DNA of 64,000 bases from Hymenobacter sp. J193 (GTDB lineage Bacteria > Bacteroidota > Bacteroidia > Cytophagales > Hymenobacteraceae), in NCBI RefSeq assembly GCF_024700075.1, contig NZ_JAJONE010000001.1, positions 2,570,001 to 2,634,000 of the forward strand, read 5' to 3'. The position numbers were made by a program, and so were the translations under genes. The notes beneath the pieces are model-generated. The model had not been told where the DNA came from. It made no database searches and worked only from the letters and a program-made list of their open reading frames with translations. Numbering within the stretch: the stretch's first letter is position 1; each line of letters starts with the position of its first letter. This document shows positions 52,995 to 62,670 of the stretch, in pieces.

Positions 52995-55900
52995 ATGCTT
53001 ACTGGGATTATTATTAGCTATACTGATGAACGTTGGCAGGTCCGAACGAATACAGGTCTGCAATATTCATTCACTGACAAACAGGTCAAATCACCCGGGA
53101 GCTGGCGGCCTAAAGTAAAAGAGGCTGTCATCGTAAAGCTACAGGACGGTCAGTCCTCGGCGGTACGCTCAGTAAGGCAACTACCGCCAGGGTATTTGAA
53201 AGCGCATCATCCACCTCGAATGGTCCCGGCCCGCTACGTGGGCTGGGGAGTGGCCGTTAGCCGCTTTGCAGCCGGTATTGAGCTGAGCCCACTGCTGCGA
53301 GCCCAACATAACGTGGTGCCGGGAAGCATACTATTAGTGCGCTATGAGGCTGTGGGCAACATAATGGCCACGGCTAAAGATGTCACCATCATACAAAAAG
53401 GCAGCGAACAGCAGCAGGCATTGGCTGCAGCACTTTTTGCCGATGAAAAGAAGGTGGCAATGGAAAAAGCAGCGTTGCTGAAGCTGTTAGAAGAGTTAGG
53501 GGAAGTTAGGACGGATGAGGACTATAAGCACTTGAAAGATCTGTTGCTGCACTGGGATGCTTTGGCTGCTGAGCCTGTGCCCTTTCGGGTAACTATGCAG
53601 GCGGATGCAGGGCAAAGACTGGCAGCGGATGGGTATGCTCACTGCTTGAACGAAGCAACATTGCTGGGGATGCTAGACCAAGCAACTGATCTGGCGCCAT
53701 TACTAAGTGCGCTGCGCCAGCTGCCGGCAGCAACGCTTAAGCATATCGTGATGGAACGTCTGGCCCTACTTTCGGCCGAGACACTGCTACAGGATTACCG
53801 GCTGATAAGCCAATTGCTGAAGGCAGCGCCTGATCTAGTGCAAGCAGAACCTATGCTGCAGCCTCCAGCACTAGGCCTACTACCATTACCGGAAACAGTG
53901 CGAGTCCACTGGTGGGAGCAAGGGCTGGTACCGATGCCGGCGCAGAGCGTGCTGACTGCCGAAATGAGCCGTCGGCTGGATTTGGCGCTGACGGACTCCA
54001 AGGCTCAGGAGCCTTTGCGCCGTTTGGTGGATGCCTGCCGTCGGGATAAATGCCTGAAGCAGGTTGGTCAGGAAATGCTCCTTGCCATACCGGGGACTGC
54101 CCGACTCACGGCGCTACGCGGCCTCCTGCCGATGGTAGACGAAGCAACCGGGGAAAAGTGGGTACGGGAGTGCCTTATTGGCCATGTGAACGATGATGAC
54201 TTATACACGGCCTGGGAACAAAACAAGTTGTTTTGGCTACCAACAGAGCTCATCACTACGCAGCTATTTAATCAGGTATCCGCGGCGGTACCGGCCGTGT
54301 TGCAACGTCTGGCCAGGCTGCCAGATGCTATTGCGGCCCTCGCGCAGGCCGGTGGGCAAGGGCCGTGGGAAGGCGAGCGGGGTAATGCCATAAAGGAGGT
54401 GCTGCAGGTTTTGCACAAGGCTGCATCTGCGCCGGCGCCACACTACTCCTGGGAGCTACAGAAGCCAACCAGCGGGCTACCCGCTGCCTGGGCAAAAGAG
54501 GCATTGCAGGCACTGCAGCAGAAGGTGACCGATCTGTCGGGGGCGACGCAGCTGGAATGGTGGCTAGCGGATTTGTTGCCTGAGCCGGCAGATGACATAC
54601 TGCTCCCGTATTTTCTGGGCAGCGCAGACCCTGCTCCGGTGGCTGGATGGGTGAAGTTGAGCGCGGCTGGAGCGGCAGCACTGGAAGGGCCCTTGCTGAA
54701 ATGGGTGGAGCAGACGCAGCCCATAGCCTGGATATATCAGGCCCAAAAGGCCTGGATGGTGCAGCCGCACCTGCTAGCGTTGCGGCAGCGGGTGCTAGCC
54801 CTGATTGAAACGAGTTGGCCAGCGGCAGCACAGGTGGAACTGTGGGTGCTGGGAGGCAGCGCACAGCCCAGCAGCGCCATATTGCAATCCGTACTTGCTG
54901 AGGCATCAGTAGATCAAGCGCGGGAAATGTTCACGCGCGCCACGACCAGCACCTTACCAGAATTGTTCGATCAATACCTGGCAGGTCGTCCAACCGGTAC
55001 GTCGTCGGCAATGGAACTGGCCCTGGAAATAGCCAAGCAGCATGCCCCCACAGAACCTGGCATGAGGTACCGGTACAACAGGCTGGTCAATCTGTTGGTA
55101 AACGAACTAGAGCCGGTTCAGTATTACGACTACTGGCAGCGGCAATTGTTGCCGCCGCCGCCCGTTGAGCGGCTCTGTACTATTGTACGGGACGTACCCG
55201 AAACCGACTGGCCCCTGCTTTTTCAGAGGTGTCCGGTGGAGCTGTTACAGCAGTACTTGACGACGGAACTAGCTACTGCTGATCGGAAAGATGAGCAGGC
55301 TAAAGCTATGTTGAAGGCACTGGGCAGCCGAACCAGTTACGATACTAGCGCTGTGAATGTGCGCGATAAGTTACTGGCTGGGCTTTCGGATGAGCAGCAA
55401 TTGGGGTGGTGGCTGGAAGGCCTGAAGGAGGCTTCCCCAAGTTGGGAGGTTGTTGCTCAGGCCTTGGCGGCGAAAGAACAACCGGCATGGCTGGCAATAG
55501 TGGAGAAAGTAGCCCGTGAACGACTGAACGAGCTATTGGCTTACCTGCCAGCGGCAAGCAGGATGCTGTTGGGTGTGGTAGCAGGTCTGCTTTGTGAGCA
55601 AAGAATTCTTAGGGGGCAGTATGCCAGCTTACGGGTGCCTTCTCTGGTTAAGTTTGCTGAAGTAGTAACGGAAAAATTGGCGCATGAGCCCGCATTGATC
55701 CTGCCTTGGCTACAAAGCATCTTGCAGCAGTGTCAGCCGCCAAACGTTGGATGGGCAAACTCACGGTATTCCGCAGTTGAAGATCTGGGGCGCGCTCGTA
55801 TCCGATTGTTGATATCCGAGCGGGTCTTTACTCATCTGGATGAGATGGAGCAACTGCGATGGTGGGGCGCAGGGCTGGTGGCAAACCACCCAGCAGTTGA

Positions 55901-57734
55901 GCAGGCGGTTCTGGTGGAATTTGTGGGGCGGAACATGCCGGAATCCTTTGCCGGCCGCGTTGCCACAGCATACGCTATTCCGGAGGCCGTGGTGCGGGGG
56001 TGGCAAGGCTTGGGCAACCTGCGGGCCGCCCATTTTGAGCAGCAGTTTCCGGCAATGAAGGTCTGGCTTCCGGCGGCAGCCCATCACGCTGATCTTTTGC
56101 AAGCGGTGGGGCCTTACCTGGACGCGAAACTGACCCATCTCCAAAAGGCGACCCTCTGGCTCTATGGCTACCCAATCGAGCCACCGGGTGAAGGTGGGAG
56201 GTGGACAATAGTGGAACGGATGCAAGGGGTTATCAGACTCCGCTCGCTGGGCAAAAACGTAGAATCTACATCATGGTTGATGCCTACCGCAGAAGAGGTT
56301 GAGGAATGGCTGTCAGAGCAATACTGGCAGGAGGAAGACCAGCAACTGGCTGGCCAGATGTTGACCCTGCTGCGCGACTACCACGCGCTGGAAGTGGTGG
56401 CGCTGCCGGCCTGGGAAGAGCTGGAACGCGAGTTCCTGAGCCGCTGCGCAGGCGTGGTGAAGGTGCGCTTATGGCTGACGCTGCCCCCGGAGAGCCAGCA
56501 GCGCACCTTCAACTACTACACGTTCCGGCGGGGCTATAGCCGGCTGCGCGTGGCGGAGCAGCGGGAATTTCTGCGTATGGGGCTACCGTACCTGAAACAG
56601 GCCGGAAAAACCGAGCAGGACATGAAGGGTGCTTTACACCTGCGCCGGCGGCGGCTGGTGAGACAACAGGATGGGGTGAGCGTGTACCGAGTGTGTCTGG
56701 CACACTGCTACTGTCCCGGCGAGGGCCTGTTGGAGGTGGAGCTAGCCGACAAAGCCCACACCCGTCCCTGCGCCTATCCGGGCGCGGAGGACAACTGGAA
56801 CGATAAGTTTCTGCGGGAGCCGTATGCCGGCTGTCCGGTGCTAGCCCATGTGGATGACCAGACGCTGGAACTGCTCCGGATTCAGGGCCTTGAAGCCGCC
56901 CTGAATCAGTATCCCACTGATCAGCAGCCCAGAGACCAGTATGTATTTCAGCGAAAGCGCAAAGAGCAAGGCACCATTGACAACCCGGCAAGCTACTGGG
57001 AGGATGAGGGGCTACATGATGAATTCAGTAGTTATCTACTGGAATTAACCGCTGGCACTGGATTAAATCCTGTAATTCTAACGGAAAAGAAAGCCCCGCG
57101 ACAAAGATCATCAGTTGCAGCAACCATCAGTACTGAGGATGAACCAGCTGCTTTGATAAAGCAAACAGCCAATAGTTGGGCTGAGGAGGAGTTGGCCATG
57201 GGACTAGCTTACCAGCCCCAACAAATGGAGCTCCATGCTAAAGCCGAAGAGCATGATATGGTGTTCATCTGGGCTGCGCGGTTTGCCCATTCTAATCGCG
57301 CCGTTTACATATTTCGGGCACCTCTCCTACATCAGGAGCAGGCCCTGGAGCGGCTGACTGACTTGCTGCAGAATGTGGGCGGCATCCGGTCGGCACTGCT
57401 GGCACCCGGGCTGGTGTCGCATCGGCTCCGCTGTCATCTCGGCTACGTGCGCAACATTCGGGGGCAGCGCGGCCATACCCAGGCATTTGAGGGGTGGCAG
57501 AAGCGGTTTGATGCCGCTGTTGCAGCGGGCCCTTCCCGGCAGCACCCTTACAACCCGGATAGTGATTTTGCGCCATGGGAATTAGAGGTTGATGCAGATG
57601 CTGCGCCTGTGCCTCCCGCCTACACATCAACTTCAGTCAACCCCACGCCAGATGACCGGCAGGCCACCGCACAACGGATGCTCCGGCAACTGCAACACCT
57701 CAACAGCCTGTTTCTGGCGGGCTACCCTTCTTAA
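52995..57734 (+). CDS. Giant helical-repeat protein, first gene of unknown operon
   Basis: This 1579-residue protein is not assigned to any family. The first 65 residues (MLTGIIISYTDERWQVRTN ... VKEAVIVKLQDG) look like an OB-fold or cold-shock-like domain. From about 130 to about 1150 it is one long helical repeat region rich in Leu, Ala and Trp, with recurrent LEWWLADLLPEP, LGWWLEGLKE and RWWGAGLVAN motifs, likely an alpha-solenoid scaffold. A cluster of cysteines and histidine (VCLAHCYCPG ... RPCAYPG ... YAGCPV) near residues 1232-1280 could bind metal. No Walker A, nuclease or membrane segment is visible. The gene runs 17 bases ahead of the coiled-coil gene in the same direction. Confidence 0.65.
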   Translation: MLTGIIISYTDERWQVRTNTGLQYSFTDKQVKSPGSWRPKVKEAVIVKLQDGQSSAVRSVRQLPPGYLKAHHPPRMVPARYVGWGVAVSRFAAGIELSPLLRAQHNVVPGSILLVRYEAVGNIMATAKDVTIIQKGSEQQQALAAALFADEKKVAMEKAALLKLLEELGEVRTDEDYKHLKDLLLHWDALAAEPVPFRVTMQADAGQRLAADGYAHCLNEATLLGMLDQATDLAPLLSALRQLPAATLKHIVMERLALLSAETLLQDYRLISQLLKAAPDLVQAEPMLQPPALGLLPLPETVRVHWWEQGLVPMPAQSVLTAEMSRRLDLALTDSKAQEPLRRLVDACRRDKCLKQVGQEMLLAIPGTARLTALRGLLPMVDEATGEKWVRECLIGHVNDDDLYTAWEQNKLFWLPTELITTQLFNQVSAAVPAVLQRLARLPDAIAALAQAGGQGPWEGERGNAIKEVLQVLHKAASAPAPHYSWELQKPTSGLPAAWAKEALQALQQKVTDLSGATQLEWWLADLLPEPADDILLPYFLGSADPAPVAGWVKLSAAGAAALEGPLLKWVEQTQPIAWIYQAQKAWMVQPHLLALRQRVLALIETSWPAAAQVELWVLGGSAQPSSAILQSVLAEASVDQAREMFTRATTSTLPELFDQYLAGRPTGTSSAMELALEIAKQHAPTEPGMRYRYNRLVNLLVNELEPVQYYDYWQRQLLPPPPVERLCTIVRDVPETDWPLLFQRCPVELLQQYLTTELATADRKDEQAKAMLKALGSRTSYDTSAVNVRDKLLAGLSDEQQLGWWLEGLKEASPSWEVVAQALAAKEQPAWLAIVEKVARERLNELLAYLPAASRMLLGVVAGLLCEQRILRGQYASLRVPSLVKFAEVVTEKLAHEPALILPWLQSILQQCQPPNVGWANSRYSAVEDLGRARIRLLISERVFTHLDEMEQLRWWGAGLVANHPAVEQAVLVEFVGRNMPESFAGRVATAYAIPEAVVRGWQGLGNLRAAHFEQQFPAMKVWLPAAAHHADLLQAVGPYLDAKLTHLQKATLWLYGYPIEPPGEGGRWTIVERMQGVIRLRSLGKNVESTSWLMPTAEEVEEWLSEQYWQEEDQQLAGQMLTLLRDYHALEVVALPAWEELEREFLSRCAGVVKVRLWLTLPPESQQRTFNYYTFRRGYSRLRVAEQREFLRMGLPYLKQAGKTEQDMKGALHLRRRRLVRQQDGVSVYRVCLAHCYCPGEGLLEVELADKAHTRPCAYPGAEDNWNDKFLREPYAGCPVLAHVDDQTLELLRIQGLEAALNQYPTDQQPRDQYVFQRKRKEQGTIDNPASYWEDEGLHDEFSSYLLELTAGTGLNPVILTEKKAPRQRSSVAATISTEDEPAALIKQTANSWAEEELAMGLAYQPQQMELHAKAEEHDMVFIWAARFAHSNRAVYIFRAPLLHQEQALERLTDLLQNVGGIRSALLAPGLVSHRLRCHLGYVRNIRGQRGHTQAFEGWQKRFDAAVAAGPSRQHPYNPDSDFAPWELEVDADAAPVPPAYTSTSVNPTPDDRQATAQRMLRQLQHLNSLFLAGYPS

Positions 57735-57750
57735 CAGTCATTCGCATACT

Positions 57751-58629
57751 ATGTCACAGGAACAACCTTTAACCGACTCCTCTTTTACTGAAACTGTATT
57801 TGAAGAGCTGGGACAGGAATTGCGGCGGCTTAAGTCGGCCGTGAGCCATCTGACCCTGTCGGAGTCGGCCGCCACGCAGGCCATTACCGCCGCGGAGCAG
57901 GTGGTGGAACGGCAGGCTCAGCTGAGCCGGCAGCTGTCGGACTACGTGAGCAGACTGCCGCAACCACGGACTTCCGAAACGGCCACGCAGGTAGTGGATC
58001 GGCTGGTAGCAAGCCATGCGGAGTCGCATAATAGCCAGGGAAACGAGGAGCACTACCAACGTGTACTGGCCAGGTTGGAAGAGCACCAAGGGCAACTGGC
58101 GCAGATGCTGACGAAGGTTGAGCAGCAGCTCATGCAGGGCGTGGCGCACCATCTGTCGCAGGAGCTGGAGGGCCTGCGACAGCAAACGGTTCAGGACGTT
58201 GGCGCGGCGCAGCAATACGGTCAGGTGCTGGGGCAGCTACAGCAGCATACGCACGCCATTCGGGAGCAGCAGCACAAGGTCTCTTTGCAGCTGGAGACCT
58301 TGTCGGCCGGCTGGCCCGGGCAGAGCCGGCAATTGGAGGAGTTGCGGAAGGCAGTGCAGACAGTGGGCCAACAGTTCTCGGAGCAGGTCGCGCAGCAGCA
58401 CAGAATGCCGGCTGAGTGGCAAAACCAGTTGCAGCAAGCTTTGGCACCGCTGATGAAGCCGAAAGCGCAGCTTACTCTCGCCCCGGACCACGAACTTCGC
58501 CGGAAGGTGGATGAGTTGCAGCAGACCGTAGCGGTGCAGCAGGGCCTGCTGAAACGGCAGCAGGTAATAGGGCTGGTTACGCTGCTGGCAGCGCTGGCCG
58601 GATTGGTTATAGCTTTCCTAGGCGAATAA
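57751..58629 (+). CDS. Coiled-coil protein with C-terminal membrane anchor
   Basis: This 292-residue protein is nearly all coiled coil: long Gln-, Glu- and Leu-rich helices (for example QVVERQAQLSRQLSDYV, LARLEEHQGQLAQML and RRKVDELQQTVAVQQGLL). The C-terminus is a single membrane helix (QVIGLVTLLAALAGLVIAFL) followed by GE, so the protein is tail-anchored with the coils in the cytoplasm. No enzymatic motif is present. Its position between a giant solenoid gene (17 bases upstream) and a caspase/CHAT-like gene (31 bases downstream) suggests it is a membrane tether, or an effector, of a shared complex. Confidence 0.72.
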   Translation: MSQEQPLTDSSFTETVFEELGQELRRLKSAVSHLTLSESAATQAITAAEQVVERQAQLSRQLSDYVSRLPQPRTSETATQVVDRLVASHAESHNSQGNEEHYQRVLARLEEHQGQLAQMLTKVEQQLMQGVAHHLSQELEGLRQQTVQDVGAAQQYGQVLGQLQQHTHAIREQQHKVSLQLETLSAGWPGQSRQLEELRKAVQTVGQQFSEQVAQQHRMPAEWQNQLQQALAPLMKPKAQLTLAPDHELRRKVDELQQTVAVQQGLLKRQQVIGLVTLLAALAGLVIAFLGE

Positions 58630-58660
58630 GGAGCTGGCTTGATAGTATTTCATTATAGCA

Positions 58661-59323
58661 ATGACTGCAGAAATTGCCCTCCTGGTACTGGAAAATCCAT
58701 GGGATGAGCCCAGAAAAGGCACCCGTCGGCTGTCAGTGCAGCCCTTCTTTGAGGGGCTGGAGCGTATTCATGATCATCTGGCTGTGTATCACTCCACTTT
58801 TCACGACCTGGACGGCTTGCGAAGTGCGCTGGACTATGACCTGCGTCTGGCCAGGGAACCGCGTCAGGTGCTGTATGTAGGGTCGCATGGTAGCGGCCGG
58901 ATGCTTAACAACGTTCGACTTGCAGACCTGCGCAAGACCATTCAGGGGCGTACGGACCGATTGGAGGGTGTCATCATCAGCTCGTGTGACGTGTGCAAAG
59001 ACCCACAGGATCTGGTGAGGCTGGTGAAAGACACCAGCATCCGCTGGGCTATCGGCTACAAATGCCCGGTTGGCTGGTTTGACAGTATGGTAATTGAGCT
59101 GGCACTGCTGAATGCCGTGGCGGAAGCTAAGTTAGAGTACAAGAAGAACATGGCTTCTCTGGAGCAGTTCTTCCATGGGGCCTTGCAGATTCTCAACCGG
59201 GACCATGTGCTGTGGCCGGGATACGGCCGGTTGGCGGATAACGTGAGCATTGTCATCAACTCGCGGGCCAACGCCCAGCCGCGGGTACTGAGTTGGCCGG
59301 AGAACGAGGCAACTCTTACTTAA
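58661..59323 (+). CDS. Caspase/CHAT-like HC-dyad protein (DUF6642-like)
   Basis: This 220-residue protein carries a His-Cys dyad: YVGSHGSG with H76 and IISSCDVC with C109, as in caspase-fold and CHAT peptidases. The sequence between and around (LENPWDEPRKG, a helix, then FDSMVIELALLNAVAEA) fits the DUF6642-like family as I know it, which is probably a caspase-like protease. The dyad suggests it is active, cleaving either its own operon partners or host proteins on a trigger. It is the third gene of the operon, 31 bases after the coiled-coil gene. There is no signal peptide. The family assignment is from memory and moderate. Confidence 0.68.
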   Translation: MTAEIALLVLENPWDEPRKGTRRLSVQPFFEGLERIHDHLAVYHSTFHDLDGLRSALDYDLRLAREPRQVLYVGSHGSGRMLNNVRLADLRKTIQGRTDRLEGVIISSCDVCKDPQDLVRLVKDTSIRWAIGYKCPVGWFDSMVIELALLNAVAEAKLEYKKNMASLEQFFHGALQILNRDHVLWPGYGRLADNVSIVINSRANAQPRVLSWPENEATLT

Positions 59324-59361
59324 CGACCATTCTCCACAGCTGATCGTTTTTTCTAAATGAC

Positions 59362-60282
59362 CTAATTAGTGGGGCCATTATCTACCTGAGTTTCCAGTAC
59401 CTGCTGCACGGCTGAAGGAACGGCGGAAAGCAGGTCGAGGCCGGTGGCGGCTTCGATGGCATCAACACTGACGCGGTACTGGCCCCAATTTGTACTGATA
59501 GTGTTTTCGTTGGGCGTGTCGATGGCGATGACGCGGGTGCTGGTGCTAACGCGGGTGGCGTCGTCGGTGCCGGTGGGCAGGATGACTACGACCTTCCAGA
59601 GACGGTTGGGAACGGTTACGCGGCCGTTATCGAGGGTTTGGGTGACGCCGCCATTGGAGCCGGTGCCGCCGCGGCCGTAAGAGCCGCAGATGATGTAGAC
59701 CTCATTGTTGGTGGCCAGGAACGAGCGGGTGTAGTCTTCCAGGTTGGCCCAGGTTTGCTGGTTGTTGCGCGGAGCCTGCGGGACCATATTGGTCATCAGG
59801 AACGTGGCCGAGTTGTCGGCTACGGTGTTGGTGCGGTCGGCGCTAGGGCACATGTGGCCGCGGTCGAAGCCAGAGCCGGAGTAGCTGGTGGCCTGCACCT
59901 GGTACCAGCCGGCGGGCAGGGTGTTGTCGGCCCGGAAATCGTCCTGGCGGGCGGCAGAGCCGCGCCAGGTGGCGTCGAGGTGCCAGCTCACCCAGTTGGG
60001 GATGCCCCGGTCCCGGTGGTAGCTCAGGGCGTACTGCGACTTGCTGAGCAGGTAGTTGGTGGGCTGGTTGATGTCGACGGTAGCCCCGCTGGGGTTGCCC
60101 AGTGTCAGGTGCTCGGGAAGCGGCTGCGTGGGCGTGGTAGGCGTGGTCGGCTGGGTGGGTGTGGTAGGAGTGGGCGGTGAGGTCGGCTGGGTGGGCGTGG
60201 TAGGGGCAGGGTCCTGGGTAGTTGAGCAGGCAGCTACAAGATTGAGGATAAGCAGGGCAGCAGGCAGGCGAAGGACTTTCAT
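59362..60282 (-). CDS. Lipoprotein DNA/RNA non-specific endonuclease (NUC1)
   Basis: This 306-residue lipoprotein has the signal LILNLVAAC with Cys19 as the lipid site. A Thr/Pro repeat linker (about 25-57) spaces the enzyme from the membrane. The catalytic domain is the betabetaalpha-metal NUC1 type: FDRGHMCPSADR (H143 as general base), MTNMVPQAPRNNQQTW with the metal-binding Asn, and a final basic part. Such nucleases degrade external or periplasmic nucleic acids, for nutrition or against incoming DNA. The gene is convergent to the three-gene operon, 38 bases away. Confidence 0.88.
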   Translation of the reverse strand: MKVLRLPAALLILNLVAACSTTQDPAPTTPTQPTSPPTPTTPTQPTTPTTPTQPLPEHLTLGNPSGATVDINQPTNYLLSKSQYALSYHRDRGIPNWVSWHLDATWRGSAARQDDFRADNTLPAGWYQVQATSYSGSGFDRGHMCPSADRTNTVADNSATFLMTNMVPQAPRNNQQTWANLEDYTRSFLATNNEVYIICGSYGRGGTGSNGGVTQTLDNGRVTVPNRLWKVVVILPTGTDDATRVSTSTRVIAIDTPNENTISTNWGQYRVSVDAIEAATGLDLLSAVPSAVQQVLETQVDNGPTN

Positions 60283-60328
60283 ATTTGAAAGATAGTATCT
60301 GCTCAGGTAGTAATGTCAACTACTGGAG

Positions 60329-61651
60329 CTAATCAACCAGCATTAAATCCTCCAGTCGGGTAGTGAAAGCCTGGCTTTTATGCTGCGCTTTACCCTGCCA
60401 GGGGGCGGACTGGCCAGCCGCTACTACGGTAGCGGCTGGCCGCACGGTACCGCGGCCGAAGCGGCGGTTGAGCGTGTCGAGGGTGTGCATGAGCTGCTGG
60501 GTGCGGCCAGTGTCGGGAGCGGTCACCAGCGCTTCGGCAGCCGGGGTAAACAAACTCAACTGCTGGCCACGGCCGGGGGGCTCCAGCCCATCGAGCACCA
60601 CGCCGGCTTTTGCGTAGAGGCAGCCGGGCTCGTAAAGCCTTTCCAGTAAGCGGCGGGCATAAGCCAGCAGCTGGAGGGTGTTGCTGGTGGGGCCGCCGGG
60701 CAGCGTGAGCGTAGCAGAGCGGGTATAGGGCGGCTGTACGCGGGAATCGTAGCGGTCCTGGCTGATGTAGATGGTGAGGATGTGGGCCTGGTCGCCCTGG
60801 GCGCGCAGCTTCTCGGCGGCGCGGCTGAGGTAGGTGGTAACGGCGCCCCACAGGTCGTCGAAGGTGGCCAGGCGCTGGCCGAAGGAGCGGGAGCAGCTAA
60901 TGCTTTGTCGGGCGAGGGTACCATCTTCGGAGGGCAGCAGGCCGTGGCAGGGCTGGCCCAGCAGCTCCTGCACCAGCCGCCAGCCGACCACCCCACCGAG
61001 GTGCTTGCGGGCCCAGGCCTCGGATACCTGGCTCAGCTCCCAGGCCGTGCGGATGCCGTGGGTGGCGAGCTTGCCGGCATACTGGTAGCCGATGCCCCAG
61101 ACGTCGGCAACGGGCAGGGCGCGCAGCGCCCGCTCGCGCCGGCTGGGCGTATCGAGGCGCAGGATGCCGCCGAGCTCGGGGTGTTTCTTGGCCAGGCGGT
61201 TGGCGACCTTGGCCAGCGTTTTGGTGGGCGCTACGCCCACGCAGGTGGGAATGCCGGTGCAGGCCAGCACGTCGCGACGGATAGAGTGGACGCGGGCGTC
61301 GAGCGTGCCGCAGTAGGTGGTGAGGCCGTGCAAGTCGAGGAAGGCCTCGTCGATGCTGTACACTTCCACTGCGGGCACATGGTCAGCCAGGCGAGCCATG
61401 ACGCGGCGGCTCATGTCGCCATAGAGGACGTAGTTGGAGCTGAGGGCATGGCCCTGGTGTTGACGCAACAACTCGCGCACTTTGAAGAAGGGTGCGCCCA
61501 TGGGAATGCCGAGCTGCTTGGCCTCGGCCGACCGGCTCACTACTGCCCCGTCATTGTTGCTGAGCACCACCACGGGGCGGCCTTCGAGCCGGGGCTGAAA
61601 AACCCGCTCGCAGCTGACGTAGAAATTATTGCCGTCGACTAACCCGTACAT
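60329..61651 (-). CDS. umuC: Y-family DNA polymerase V catalytic subunit
   Basis: This 440-residue protein is a UmuC-type Y-family polymerase that copies damaged DNA. The palm starts [18 protein letters not shown] with the catalytic Asp, and the second acidic motif is SIDEAFLDL. The [15 protein letters not shown] segment is the UmuC-specific loop. The thumb/little-finger region follows ([15 protein letters not shown]). The start at 61651 lies 10 bases after the umuD stop, so both are co-transcribed. It is probably part of the SOS response; a few bases upstream of umuD carry repeated motifs. Confidence 0.93.
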   Translation of the reverse strand: MYGLVDGNNFYVSCERVFQPRLEGRPVVVLSNNDGAVVSRSAEAKQLGIPMGAPFFKVRELLRQHQGHALSSNYVLYGDMSRRVMARLADHVPAVEVYSIDEAFLDLHGLTTYCGTLDARVHSIRRDVLACTGIPTCVGVAPTKTLAKVANRLAKKHPELGGILRLDTPSRRERALRALPVADVWGIGYQYAGKLATHGIRTAWELSQVSEAWARKHLGGVVGWRLVQELLGQPCHGLLPSEDGTLARQSISCSRSFGQRLATFDDLWGAVTTYLSRAAEKLRAQGDQAHILTIYISQDRYDSRVQPPYTRSATLTLPGGPTSNTLQLLAYARRLLERLYEPGCLYAKAGVVLDGLEPPGRGQQLSLFTPAAEALVTAPDTGRTQQLMHTLDTLNRRFGRGTVRPAATVVAAGQSAPWQGKAQHKSQAFTTRLEDLMLVD

Positions 61652-61661
61652 GGCTCCTGCC

Positions 61662-62129
61662 TTAGTCGCGGCTGCGTAGCAGCGCCGTGAGTTTACCAGG
61701 TATCAGCTCATGGACTACATGGGTGACGACGCCCCATATGCGCAGATTATCCGGCTCGGTGATTTCGTAGTCCTGGTAGTCAGGGTTTTCGGCCTGCAGC
61801 CACCAACTGGTGCCGCGACGAACCAGGCGCTTCACGGTGCAACCTCCATCTACCACGGCCACCACAATATGGTTGTGGTCGGCTTCAAGGTGCTTGTCGA
61901 CAGCCAACAGGTCGCCGGCGTGGATTTCTGCATTCTTCATGCTCTCGCCGGCTACCCGGATGAGGTAGGTGGCTTCGGGGTGACGAAACAGGATGCGGTT
62001 GAGGTCGAACAGCTCCTCCAGCTCATCGGAGGCAGGCGACGGGAAGCCAGCGGGCACCAGGGTGGCAAACAAGGGTAGCCACAGCGTGGTGGTGGGGGCG
62101 CCAACTTCGATAAGTTCGATGGACGTCAT
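61662..62129 (-). CDS. umuD: UmuD, self-cleaving S24 peptidase
   Basis: This 155-residue protein is a UmuD/LexA-type serine peptidase. The self-cleavage site is PAG in [13 protein letters not shown], the serine is S63 in VAGESMKNA and the general-base lysine K100 in GCTVKRLV, both as expected. After RecA-stimulated cleavage it activates UmuC for translesion synthesis. There is no helix-turn-helix domain, so it is not a repressor. It heads the umuDC operon, with a regulatory region of repeated motifs upstream. Confidence 0.92.
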   Translation of the reverse strand: MTSIELIEVGAPTTTLWLPLFATLVPAGFPSPASDELEELFDLNRILFRHPEATYLIRVAGESMKNAEIHAGDLLAVDKHLEADHNHIVVAVVDGGCTVKRLVRRGTSWWLQAENPDYQDYEITEPDNLRIWGVVTHVVHELIPGKLTALLRSRD

Positions 62130-62181
62130 AGGGGCAAGGGTAACGGATTGGGTGCGACAAGTATACTAAAATAGTTAGTAG

Positions 62182-62280
62182 ATTGTTCGCATAATGATGT
62201 GCGCAAGTGAGTGTGTATGACGCAAAATAGACAATATAATAAGTATTAAAAACGTGTTATTGTGCGAATAATGCACATAA
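62182..62280. promoter_or_regulatory. Candidate operator motifs upstream of umuDC
   Basis: ATTGTTCGCATAAT (62182-62195) and TTATTGTGCGAATAATGCACATAA (62257-62280, an imperfect palindrome) carry related cores. On the umuD strand they read ATTATGCGAACAAT and ATTATTCGCACAAT. They may be binding sites of the SOS repressor of this strain. Confidence 0.5.
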
Positions 62281-62346
62281 GGAGGGTAGTTTAACGTTCA
62301 AAATAGATGCTCAAGAAATTATGCTAAAGTAAATAGCAAAAGCTGT

Positions 62347-62541
62347 ATGACGTATTTCTTTCCAGCTTTAGGAATCGTTAGAGGCATTATTATGCCCTTA
62401 TATGAACGAAGACCTGCGGATGAAACCGGCTATTCCTTGGGGTATGTTTTGAAAGCACTGTTTGCCGTGAGAAGCAATATGTTACCGTTCTTGGCACTCA
62501 TGCCGGAGGGGATACAGCCGCCGGATGATGCTCAAGCCTAG
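62347..62541 (+). CDS. Doubtful small protein
   Basis: A frame of 64 codons reads MTYFFPALGIVRGIIMPLYERRP and ends with FLALMPEGIQPPDD. It has a partly hydrophobic first half but no recognisable domain, and no promoter stands out. It may be a real small gene in the gap between umuDC and the 192-residue gene, or chance. Kept as low confidence because the start region is AT-rich and the composition is not obviously wrong. Confidence 0.25.
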   Translation: MTYFFPALGIVRGIIMPLYERRPADETGYSLGYVLKALFAVRSNMLPFLALMPEGIQPPDDAQA

Positions 62542-62670
62542 CTATAGCGTGTGCGGGATGCGATGCCGAGGAGACCTGGAAGGCTCCGGCAGATTTAGCA
62601 GTCTATGCTGTGGGAGTTGGAAACAGCAGTTGGCGGGCGGCGTTTGAAGGGGTATGTGTAGTTTGGCGGT

